Assembly: GCA_035480695.1 (NCBI GenBank)
Contig: DATIHM010000006.1
Coordinates: 1 to 27,782, forward strand
Reading direction: 5' to 3'
DNA length: 27,782 nucleotides
DNA from: DATBED01 sp035480695
Lineage (GTDB): Bacteria; Patescibacteriota; Saccharimonadia; Saccharimonadales; UBA4665
Shown: piece by piece, positions 21,976 to 27,782 of the stretch
Position numbering within the stretch: the stretch's first letter is position 1
Layout: each line of letters opens with the position of its first letter
Notes under the pieces: generated by a model
What the model saw: the letters and a program-made list of their open reading frames with translations, nothing else
Told to the model about the DNA's origin: nothing
Database searches by the model: none
Program-made: the position numbers and the translations under genes

Positions 21976-21992
21976 TGCTATACAATGTATAG
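21976..21992 (+). promoter_or_regulatory. Extended -10 within a perfect palindrome, zincin gene
   Basis: TGC-TATACAAT (21976-21986) ends eight bases before the ATG at 21995. It lies inside CTATACA-A-TGTATAG (21978-21992), a perfect inverted repeat with a one-base centre. This is a promoter with a possible operator; the symmetry might also be chance. Confidence 0.4.
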
Positions 21993-21994
21993 TC

Positions 21995-22363
21995 ATGGTC
22001 CAGGTTTCTGACGACGAATTCCAAAAACTGATCAACCAGGCGCTCGAGGAACTGCCGGGCGAACACGCCAAAAGCATCGAGAATGTCGCTATCCTTTATG
22101 AGGATTTGCCGACGCCTGAGCAACGCCAGCAATTGCAGCTGCGCAACGACCAGACGCTGCTCGGCTTATACGAGGGCACGCCATTACCGCAACGGCAGGG
22201 GGTGACACGGCTTTTGCCGGATAAAATCACACTCTTCAAGCTGCCGCTACAATTTCATGCCAACTCGCCGGAAGGGCTCAAAGAGCAGATAAAGCACACG
22301 CTGTGGCACGAAATCGCGCATTATTACGGCCTGAACCACGACCAAATCCACGAGCTCGAATAA
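21995..22363 (+). CDS. Small zincin-like metalloprotease (DUF1025/Zincin_1 type)
   Basis: A 122-residue protein that ends in the zinc-binding motif HEIAHYYGLNHDQIHELE, with HExxH at residues 105-109 and further candidate ligands His115 and Asp116. The size and C-terminal position of the motif fit the minimal metallopeptidase family Zincin_1, whose physiological substrates are unknown. There is no signal peptide or membrane helix, so it acts in the cytoplasm. It probably has a leaderless mRNA. Confidence 0.8.
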   Translation: MVQVSDDEFQKLINQALEELPGEHAKSIENVAILYEDLPTPEQRQQLQLRNDQTLLGLYEGTPLPQRQGVTRLLPDKITLFKLPLQFHANSPEGLKEQIKHTLWHEIAHYYGLNHDQIHELE

Positions 22364-22373
22364 GCTTTTGCGG

Positions 22374-22379
22374 TATAAT
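22374..22379 (+). promoter_or_regulatory. -10 element of the small membrane protein gene (TATAAT)
   Basis: A perfect TATAAT ends seven bases before the ATG at 22387 (ten before the second ATG), so transcription would begin at the start codon. No good -35 is visible 17 bp upstream. Confidence 0.45.
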
Positions 22380-22386
22380 AATTGGA

Positions 22387-22665
22387 ATGATGAAATTCTG
22401 GGACAAGATATGGCGCGACAGAAACGGTCGCGGCAAAGTGGTGATTTGGCAAGCACCGAACTGGTTCCTGATCGGCTGGGCGGTGCTGACATTTTTGTCG
22501 CTGTTTTTCTACGCCAGCACGGCTGATGCGTTGTCGCGCGTCGGCTCCATCAGCCTTATTGTCTGGGCAGCGCTGGAGCTGACTAAGGGCGTGAACTACT
22601 TCCGACGCGCGTTGGGCGCACTCGTGCTACTGGTATCCATCATGTCGCTGGTCCACAGCTTCTAA
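22387..22665 (+). CDS. Small membrane protein of unknown function (92 aa)
   Basis: The product begins MMKFWDKIWRDRNGRGKVVIW and has about three hydrophobic helices: PNWFLIGWAVLTFLSLFFY, ISLIVWAALELT and ALGALVLLVSIMSLV. There is no recognisable motif. The ATG at 22387 is chosen because a -10 lies just before it; a longer frame from 22303 would run through the end of the zincin gene. The stop overlaps the msrA stop on the other strand by four bases. Confidence 0.65.
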   Translation: MMKFWDKIWRDRNGRGKVVIWQAPNWFLIGWAVLTFLSLFFYASTADALSRVGSISLIVWAALELTKGVNYFRRALGALVLLVSIMSLVHSF

Positions 22666-23204
22666 ACGTTGGGTTTGAGCTTGGCCGCGAACTTGCGGCG
22701 TAACTTCTGGATTTTGGGGTCGATGATAACCGTGCAGTAGCCGGCGGAGGGGTTGCGGTTGTAGTAGTCCTGCATCGACTCGTCGGTTATCCAGAATTTT
22801 GTGAACGGCTCGAGCTGCGTGACGACCGGGTCTTTCCATAAGCTCGGCGCGAAGTTCTTGATGGCGTCTTCGGCCAGCTTCTTTTGCTCTTCATCGTGGT
22901 AGAAAATTATGGAGCGGTACTCGTCGCCGACGTCGTTGCCTTGGCGGTTCAGCGTCGTCGGGTCGTGCATCACGAAAAAGATTTCCAGGATTTCTTTGTA
23001 GGAGATGACCGAAGGGTCGAACTCCAGCTGGACGACCTCAGCGTGGCCGGTGTCGCCATCGTAAACCCGCTCGGGTGTCGGGTTGTCGACATGCCCGCCG
23101 CTGTAGCCGGAGGTCACTTTCTCGATGCCGTTGATGCGCTGGTAAAACGCCTCCAGGCACCAGTAACAGCCGCCTCCCAAAGTTGCCGTCTCAAATTTAG
23201 CCAT
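22662..23204 (-). CDS. msrA: Peptide methionine-(S)-S-oxide reductase
   Basis: A 180-residue MsrA with the active-site signature GGGCYWCLEA (catalytic Cys13 and a second Cys16), followed by GYSGGHVDNPTPERVYDGDTGHAEVVQLEFDP and FFVMHDPTTLNRQGNDVGDEYRSII, all family hallmarks. A further Cys lies in AGYCTVI near the C-terminus and may act in recycling. It repairs oxidised methionine in the cytoplasm. It is divergent from the HAD gene 43 bp away, and ends convergent with the small membrane gene. Confidence 0.95.
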   Translation of the reverse strand: MAKFETATLGGGCYWCLEAFYQRINGIEKVTSGYSGGHVDNPTPERVYDGDTGHAEVVQLEFDPSVISYKEILEIFFVMHDPTTLNRQGNDVGDEYRSIIFYHDEEQKKLAEDAIKNFAPSLWKDPVVTQLEPFTKFWITDESMQDYYNRNPSAGYCTVIIDPKIQKLRRKFAAKLKPNV

Positions 23205-23247
23205 ACCTTAAGTTTATCGCCATAAGCGATTTGTGTACACTGTGGGA

Positions 23248-23871
23248 ATGGCAGCCATCATCTTCGACTTCGACGGCACTATCGCCGACAGCTTTGAAAC
23301 CATCGTACAGGTGTTCCATGAGCTGACAGGGCGGCACGATAAGATTCCGCCCGAGGAAATTCAGCGCTTGCGCGGCATGTCGCTGCACAAAGCCGCCAAA
23401 GAACTGGAGGTCAGGCCGTGGGCAATGCCATTCCTGGTAATAAGAGGTCGCAGGGTTTTGGGCAGGCGCATCGCCGACATTTCTGCGCATGCCGGCATAC
23501 CGGAAACCGTGCGCAAGCTTTACGCCGAGGGGCATCAGCTTTTTATTATGAGCTCCAATAGCGAAGCGAATATCCAGCTATTTTTGCAGCAGCATCACAT
23601 GGCCAAAGAGTTCATTAGGATTTATGGAAGTGTGGGGCTTTTGAGCAAGGCCCGGGTCATACGCAAAATCCGACGCCAAAATCAGCTTGGCTCAGACAAT
23701 TGCTGGTACATCGGCGACGAAGTCCGGGATGTTGAAGCTGCCGAATTCGCAGGCATCAATGTGATTGCCGTTACCTGGGGCTTTAACACCGCCGAGCTGC
23801 TGAATCGTTACCATCCGACGGCCATGGCCGATACACCCAAAGAATTGTTGAGCATCTTAGAAAACGTTTAA
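23248..23871 (+). CDS. HAD-superfamily hydrolase (phosphoglycolate-phosphatase-like)
   Basis: A 207-residue HAD hydrolase. Motif I is IIFDFDGTIADS (Asp7 nucleophile, Asp9 acid-base), motif II FIMSSNS, and motif IV WYIGDEVRDVEAAEFAG; a lysine in LLSKARVI serves motif III. The shape is that of subfamily IA (Gph-like) phosphatases; the substrate is unknown. The ATG at 23248 is chosen because homology begins there; a GTG at 23233 lies in a GTGTACAC palindrome. A weak -10, TACACT (23236-23241), ends six bases before the ATG. Confidence 0.82.
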   Translation: MAAIIFDFDGTIADSFETIVQVFHELTGRHDKIPPEEIQRLRGMSLHKAAKELEVRPWAMPFLVIRGRRVLGRRIADISAHAGIPETVRKLYAEGHQLFIMSSNSEANIQLFLQQHHMAKEFIRIYGSVGLLSKARVIRKIRRQNQLGSDNCWYIGDEVRDVEAAEFAGINVIAVTWGFNTAELLNRYHPTAMADTPKELLSILENV

Positions 23872-23877
23872 AAACGC

Positions 23878-23906
23878 TTGTGCTTATTAACAGAGGCGCC
23901 TATACT
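23878..23906 (+). promoter_or_regulatory. Promoter of the Pro-rich membrane protein gene
   Basis: TTGTGC (23878-23883), 17 bp, TATACT (23901-23906), ending seven bases before the ATG at 23914. It gives another predicted leaderless mRNA. Confidence 0.5.
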
Positions 23907-23913
23907 GGCGCTT

Positions 23914-24633
23914 ATGGAAAACCAACAGATACACCCAGAAAATTACTCTTCTGACCAGCCGGCCGTGCAATCGGCGGCAGTCGTTTCACAACGGGCTTTT
24001 GCGCCGGAGCATCCGGCCTTGGCGTCGCAGTCTGCTCCGCAAAACGATTTTCAGCCGGCTGAGCGGACGCCTCATTTGCCGAGTTTCATGCATCACTCGG
24101 AACCGGCTTCGCCTCCCGAACCGCCGCAGCCGCCAACGCTGTCAGCTCCTTCCGAAGGCTCATTAAACCAGGACGACCAGCCGGTGGCGGTAGTAAAGAC
24201 CCTCAGCGTCCGCGGCCTGGAGTACGCCATGATGTCGATGACGCTCTGGCTGGCTTCGGCCGCGCTCGTGGTCATCGTTCTGCTGTTGGTCAACGGCGGC
24301 AACAGCTTCGACATTCTGGCATTCCCGATTTCGCTGCTGGTCGTCTCGACGCCGATTTTCGGCTACCTGTTTTTGCGGCTTAAAAGGGCAGAGCTGGCCT
24401 CGCCGGCCTTACGGTTCGACCCGTCCAAGCGCCGGTTGAGCCAGACCACCCAGCTGTTCACATTCGTCGCCTCGCTGATTACCATGATCGGAATCGTCTA
24501 CATCATCATCGCCAAAATGGGTGGCGCATACCACGGCTCGATGGGCAAAACGCTGCTCGACCTCATAATCATCCTGCTGGTATCCGGCGGCCTGTTCGCT
24601 TATTACTGGAATGACGAACACAAAAGAACCTAA
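23914..24633 (+). CDS. Membrane protein with long Pro/Gln-rich N-terminal tail
   Basis: A 239-residue product. About 95 N-terminal residues are rich in Pro, Gln, Ala and Ser and probably disordered (starting MENQQIHPENYSS). Four hydrophobic helices follow: MMSMTLWLASAALVVIVLLL, ILAFPISLLVVSTPIFGYLF, TQLFTFVASLITMIGIVYI and LLDLIIILLVSGGLFAYYW. I do not recognise the family. The ATG at 23914 is preferred over an upstream TTG frame because the promoter lies between. The next gene starts three bases after its stop, so they form an operon. Confidence 0.65.
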   Translation: MENQQIHPENYSSDQPAVQSAAVVSQRAFAPEHPALASQSAPQNDFQPAERTPHLPSFMHHSEPASPPEPPQPPTLSAPSEGSLNQDDQPVAVVKTLSVRGLEYAMMSMTLWLASAALVVIVLLLVNGGNSFDILAFPISLLVVSTPIFGYLFLRLKRAELASPALRFDPSKRRLSQTTQLFTFVASLITMIGIVYIIIAKMGGAYHGSMGKTLLDLIIILLVSGGLFAYYWNDEHKRT

Positions 24634-24636
24634 AAT

Positions 24637-25314
24637 ATGAATTCACCGGCAATGCGCAAATGGGTTATGGGAATCCGGCTACTGCTCGGGCTGGTGCTCG
24701 TCCTGCTGATTTTCGTTTTGTACAGGGGTATCAGTAGCAAGCAGGACCGCCAGACCTTCCAAAAGGCGTCTTCCATCGCCGCTCAACTCAATAGTTACAC
24801 TGACAGCAAGTTCAAGGTGCCGAACAGCCTGGCGGCGGTCGGCGCAAAAGACGTGCCGTCGACCATAACCTACACAAAACTGAGCAGCACGACCTACCGT
24901 TTCTGCGTGACATACAAATATAGCAATAAGGATGTCACGGGCAAAGTAGCAAGCGACGTAACTTCGGCCACGTCCGGCTTGTCTTCGAGCGCTAACGAGC
25001 CGACCTTTTCAGGAGGCGACGGCAGCGCACCTTTCGACTTAACCATAGAAAGCAACTACAAAGCGGGCCAGAACTGCCAGAAAATCGACGTCGGCTTTGA
25101 TACGACACCGGCGACACCATATACCAGCACAACGCCTTTGACCGGCAACAGCACAACTCCTTCGACTGGCAACACGGATAGTTCCGGCAACTCGACTGGC
25201 ACCAGTGATCCCTGGGCCGTTTGCGACAGCATCCAGGACAACACAGCCTGGCAGCAGTGCAACGACAAGGTCGACAAAGAACAGGGTGTCACCGACAACT
25301 CCATCACGCAATAG
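24637..25314 (+). CDS. Single-pass exported protein with a pilin-like N-terminal part and Ser/Thr-rich region
   Basis: The 225-residue product has one N-terminal transmembrane helix (about residues 9-27, WVMGIRLLLGLVLVLLIFVL), then a segment reminiscent of pseudopilins (KASSIAAQLNSYTDSKFKVPNSLAAVG), a Thr/Ser/Gly/Asn linker (STTPLTGNSTTPSTGN) and a C-terminal part. Four cysteines, all outside, could form two disulfides (in RFCVTY, QNCQKI, WAVCDS and QQCND). It follows the four-helix membrane protein by three bases. I assign no function; a surface or fibre-associated role is inference. Confidence 0.6.
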   Translation: MNSPAMRKWVMGIRLLLGLVLVLLIFVLYRGISSKQDRQTFQKASSIAAQLNSYTDSKFKVPNSLAAVGAKDVPSTITYTKLSSTTYRFCVTYKYSNKDVTGKVASDVTSATSGLSSSANEPTFSGGDGSAPFDLTIESNYKAGQNCQKIDVGFDTTPATPYTSTTPLTGNSTTPSTGNTDSSGNSTGTSDPWAVCDSIQDNTAWQQCNDKVDKEQGVTDNSITQ

Positions 25315-25318
25315 CGGC

Positions 25319-25327
25319 TGCTATACT
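25319..25327 (+). promoter_or_regulatory. Extended -10 of the nuclease gene (TGCTATACT)
   Basis: TGC-TATACT ends seven bases before the ATG at 25335, placing the start point on the start codon. Confidence 0.5.
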
Positions 25328-25334
25328 TAGAGTA

Positions 25335-26105
25335 ATGGCATTTACACGGGAGAGGTCGCCGGCCTACCAGCCTGGGCAGACGGCAGTTTATAAGGTTTCG
25401 CGCTCTAAAATCGAGCTGTTCATGCAGTGTCCGCGCTGTTTCTGGCTGGATGCGCGCCTCAAAATCAAGCGGCCCGACAGTCCGCCGTTCAACATCAACA
25501 AGACGATAGATGAGCTTTATAAGAAGGAATTTGACGTTCATCGCAAGGCCGGCACGCCACACCCCATAATGCTTGAAAACAAGGTCCAGGCGATTCCGTA
25601 CGCGCACAATGACCTCGACACTTGGCGCGCCAATTTCACGGGCGTGGCCACGCTGCACGAGCCGACCAACCTGCACGTTTTCGGCGCCGTCGACGACATC
25701 TGGGTTAATGACGCCGGCGAATTAATAGTCGTGGATTACAAGGCGACCTCCAAAAATAAAGAGGTCAGCATCGATTCCGACTGGCAGATCAGCTACAAAC
25801 GACAGATGGAGGTCTACCAGTGGCTGCTACGCCAGAATGGCTTCACCGTCAGCGACACCGGCTATTTCGTCTACACCAACGCGCGAATCGATCTCGACGG
25901 CTTCGGCGACAAGCTTGAGTTCCGCACCAAGCTGATTCCGTACACTGGCAACGACGCCTGGGTCGAACCGACGCTGCTCAAAATGAAGGAGTGCATAGAA
26001 TCCGACAAAATGCCGCCGGTCGGCACAGCGGCCATGGGTGGCCCGTGCGACTTCTGCAGCTACGCCCGCGCCCGCACCGAACTGACCCTCAAAGCCCTAA
26101 AGTAG
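25335..26105 (+). CDS. Stand-alone PD-(D/E)XK nuclease (RecB/Cas4-like) with a four-cysteine cluster
   Basis: A 256-residue protein with the nuclease core motifs GAVDDIWV (Asp120/121), LIVVDYKATS (Asp134, Lys136) and QMEVY (Gln157, Tyr161), the D..DxK..QxxxY pattern of the RecB-like family. Two CxxC pairs, QCPRC (Cys32, Cys35) and PCDFC (Cys238, Cys241), bracket the domain, as iron-sulfur or zinc ligands do in Cas4 and AddB. It starts SPAYQPGQTAVYKVSRSKIELFM. There is no helicase partner or cas gene nearby. The ATG at 25335 is chosen because homology starts there and the extended -10 is adjacent. Confidence 0.82.
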   Translation: MAFTRERSPAYQPGQTAVYKVSRSKIELFMQCPRCFWLDARLKIKRPDSPPFNINKTIDELYKKEFDVHRKAGTPHPIMLENKVQAIPYAHNDLDTWRANFTGVATLHEPTNLHVFGAVDDIWVNDAGELIVVDYKATSKNKEVSIDSDWQISYKRQMEVYQWLLRQNGFTVSDTGYFVYTNARIDLDGFGDKLEFRTKLIPYTGNDAWVEPTLLKMKECIESDKMPPVGTAAMGGPCDFCSYARARTELTLKALK

Positions 26106-26112
26106 CACGCAT

Positions 26113-26150
26113 TTTGCTGCATAGGATATAATTTCGACATACGCAGCAAA
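26113..26150 (+). promoter_or_regulatory. Promoter with flanking 8-bp inverted repeat
   Basis: A TATAAT at 26127-26132 lies between TTTGCTGC (26113-26120) and GCAGCAAA (26143-26150), exact complements 22 bp apart. The ATG follows at 26156. The start point near 26139 would leave a leader of about 17 nt. The repeat could be an operator. Confidence 0.35.
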
Positions 26151-26155
26151 CAATA

Positions 26156-27142
26156 ATGAAACCCGAAGAAGTCAACTACCAGCCTTTATATGAACTTAAA
26201 CACGCCACACTTTACGTTCTAAACAATACCTGGAAGGGATCACTGTGGGGTCTCGGCGTACTTTCGCTGGCGGCTGGCGTCTGGTTTAGCATCCAAGCCG
26301 TCGACCCGAGAGGAATAATCCTGGCGATGGTGCCGGTGGGTGTGCTGGTGGCACATCTCACTAGGAACTTTAAGAACCGGGTTTGGGATGAGTTTGCAGT
26401 AGTAAACGGCTGGACTTTCGATGGGGACACGCCCCTAGCGGTGCTTTTGCCGCCAAGCATGCAATTTGGCCACTCACAACACCTCAGCCCGATTATCCAG
26501 GCTAACCTGGCTGGCATGGTGTGCGACATGTATAGCTACGACACGACCGTAGGGGAAGGCAAATCCGCTGTAACTTACTACTTCACCACCGCGCTGTTAA
26601 AGTTGCCCAAAACCATGCCGCATATGGTGTTGCACGCCAAACATAACGATGCAAATGTCCAAAACGATCTGGCCGATGGCCAAGAACTCAAGCTTGAGGG
26701 AGATTTTAATGATTATTTCAGGCTTATGATAGAAAAAAATCAGCAAATCGACGCGCTGACCATACTGACCCCCGATGTTATGCAAACCCTAGTAGACTAC
26801 AGCCAGAACGAAGACGTCGAGATTGTGGGGGATAACCTTTACCTTGTGGTTAAAGGCGATAAGCGCGATGCCGCCAATGTTGAGCAGCTGATTAAATCCG
26901 TGTTCGAGCTGGGCAGCCAGCTGATTGAAAACGCGCGGCTGTCAGGGGCGCCCCTACAATCCGAGGTGAGCCAGGCGGTAGTGCCCGGCACGTACACTTT
27001 AACCCCATCGGAATGGAGCTGGGCAAGCTTGCATAATCCCACCCAAAAGTCCGACCTGATATTACTCTTGGTAGTTAGCGTCATTGTAATCGCACTCTTC
27101 GCCTGGTTATTGATTGGACTTTCCAGGGTGCCGCAATACTGA
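26156..27142 (+). CDS. Membrane protein with cytoplasmic central domain (DUF3137-like), function unknown
   Basis: A 328-residue protein with a transmembrane pair near the N-terminus (WGLGVLSLAAGVWFSIQA and IILAMVPVGVLVAHLT), a soluble middle of about 200 residues, and a single C-terminal helix (DLILLLVVSVIVIALFAWLLI). The middle contains FAVVNGWTFDGD, TYYFTTALLKLPKTMPHMVLH and LEGDFNDYFRL followed by LTPDVMQTLVDYS, which remind me of DUF3137-type membrane proteins; I cannot test this. No catalytic motif is seen. It stands alone between the nuclease gene and serS. Confidence 0.65.
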   Translation: MKPEEVNYQPLYELKHATLYVLNNTWKGSLWGLGVLSLAAGVWFSIQAVDPRGIILAMVPVGVLVAHLTRNFKNRVWDEFAVVNGWTFDGDTPLAVLLPPSMQFGHSQHLSPIIQANLAGMVCDMYSYDTTVGEGKSAVTYYFTTALLKLPKTMPHMVLHAKHNDANVQNDLADGQELKLEGDFNDYFRLMIEKNQQIDALTILTPDVMQTLVDYSQNEDVEIVGDNLYLVVKGDKRDAANVEQLIKSVFELGSQLIENARLSGAPLQSEVSQAVVPGTYTLTPSEWSWASLHNPTQKSDLILLLVVSVIVIALFAWLLIGLSRVPQY

Positions 27143-27167
27143 CTTTCCGATTCCCCAAGAGAAATAC

Positions 27168-27173
27168 TATAAT
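27168..27173 (+). promoter_or_regulatory. -10 element of serS (TATAAT)
   Basis: A perfect TATAAT ends six bases before the ATG at 27180. With a start point seven bases after the hexamer, the mRNA would begin on the start codon. Confidence 0.5.
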
Positions 27174-27179
27174 GTTGCC

Positions 27180-27782
27180 ATGTTAGATATTCAGTTTATC
27201 CGGGACAATGCTGAGTCGGTGGCCGAGAAGTCCAGGCAGAAGGGCTACGACGTCGACGTGCAGCAGCTGTTGGGATTCGACACCGAGCGGCGCGAGCTCC
27301 TGCAGCAGGTCGAGGATTTGCGCCGCCAGCGCAATGAGCTGAGCGAGCAGACCAAAGGGCAAAAGCCGAGCGACGAGCAGATTGCGCGCGGTCGTGAGTT
27401 GCGCGACCAGGTTGCCGACCTCGAGCACAAACTTGCCTCGATAGACAAAGAGTACGAAGTGTTGCTCAAAGCGATTCCGAACATGCCGGCCGATGATGTG
27501 CCGGTCGGTGACAAAGAAGAAGACAATGTGGTGGCCAAGACCGTCGGCGACAAACCGCGGTTCGACTTTAAGCCCAAAGAGCACCACGAGCTGGCCGAGC
27601 CGAAAGATTGGATTGACAAAGAGCGCGCCGCCAAGATTTCCGGCAGTAGATTCGCATATCTAAAGGGGGATTTGGTCCGTTTACAGTTCGCCATCATCCA
27701 GTGGGTGCTGCAGACTCTGGGCGACGAAAAGGTCATCCAGAAACTGATTGACGAAAACGACTTGGATTTGCCGGCTAAACCG
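27180..27782 (+). CDS. serS: Seryl-tRNA synthetase, N-terminal part (3' end outside the window)
   Basis: From the ATG at 27180 the frame is open to the end of the window (201 codons). It starts MLDIQFIRDNAESVAEKSRQ, and continues with YDVDVQQLLGFDTERRELLQQVEDLRRQRNELSEQ, the long antiparallel coiled-coil arm of bacterial SerRS that binds the variable arm of tRNA-Ser, then NMPADDVPVGDKEEDNVV and FDFKPKEHHELAEPKDWID, the usual transition to the class II catalytic domain. Motifs 2 and 3 lie beyond the window. It charges tRNA-Ser and tRNA-Sec type acceptors. Confidence 0.93.
   Translation, partial: MLDIQFIRDNAESVAEKSRQKGYDVDVQQLLGFDTERRELLQQVEDLRRQRNELSEQTKGQKPSDEQIARGRELRDQVADLEHKLASIDKEYEVLLKAIPNMPADDVPVGDKEEDNVVAKTVGDKPRFDFKPKEHHELAEPKDWIDKERAAKISGSRFAYLKGDLVRLQFAIIQWVLQTLGDEKVIQKLIDENDLDLPAKP

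Noticed and set aside
23233..23240. Palindrome GTGTACAC between msrA and the HAD gene as an operator
   Set aside because: An 8-bp palindrome alone is expected by chance in a window of this size, and it overlaps a weak -10.
25335..26105. Cas4 of a CRISPR system
   Set aside because: No repeat array and no other cas gene is present; the cysteine arrangement also differs.

Overview
The window looks like a chromosomal stretch of a small-genome bacterium of the candidate phyla radiation, most probably Saccharibacteria (TM7). The signs are moderately high GC, very tight packing, the standard code with UGA used as a stop (parA, prfA and the M50 protease end in TGA, which argues against the code-25 lineages), a class I lysyl-tRNA synthetase, a ProRS too short to hold an editing domain, and classical bacterial gene strings from which the biosynthetic genes have dropped out. 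The phylum call is inference; no rRNA gene is present to confirm it. I see no tRNA, CRISPR array, insertion sequence or prophage gene.

Layout. 1-1127: C-terminal part of ileS, then rplU. 1128-1791: the only long gene-poor stretch; it holds an AT-rich zone with phased A-tracts, a promoter, a probable structured RNA of about 235 nt with its own terminator, and a 41-codon ORF. 1792-3438: parA and parB, tail to tail instead of in an operon. 3542-7856: an envelope block (lepB, LytR-CpsA-Psr protein, polytopic membrane protein, HtrA protease). 8023-11044 (minus): a hypothetical gene, then rpmE, a small unknown gene, prfA and prmC. 11104-13599: HAD phosphatase, rpsB, tsf and a low-GC unknown locus with a frame break. 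13622-18661: frr, an L,D-transpeptidase on the minus strand, M50 site-2 protease, CPBP protease and proS. This keeps the rpsB-tsf-frr-rseP-proS skeleton known from other bacteria but lacks pyrH, uppS, cdsA and dxr. 18719-21950: greA, class I lysS and a diaminopimelate-decarboxylase-like gene. 21995-27142: zincin-like metalloprotease, small membrane protein, msrA (minus), HAD hydrolase, two cell-surface-type proteins, a stand-alone PD-(D/E)XK nuclease and a two-ended membrane protein. 27180 to the end: start of serS.

Most of the content is information processing: translation (ileS, rplU, rpmE, rpsB, tsf, frr, prfA, prmC, proS, lysS, serS), transcription (greA) and segregation (parAB). Around it sit envelope assembly and proteolysis genes (LCP protein, L,D-transpeptidase, signal peptidase, HtrA, RseP-like, CPBP).

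The most distinctive window-wide signal is regulatory. Many genes carry a -10 hexamer whose last base lies only 5-12 nt before the start codon, often as an extended -10 of the form TGCTATAAT, so the mRNAs would be leaderless or nearly so. A few genes (htrA, rpsB, greA) have clear Shine-Dalgarno sequences instead. The second item most worth following up is the RNA gene candidate between rplU and parA.
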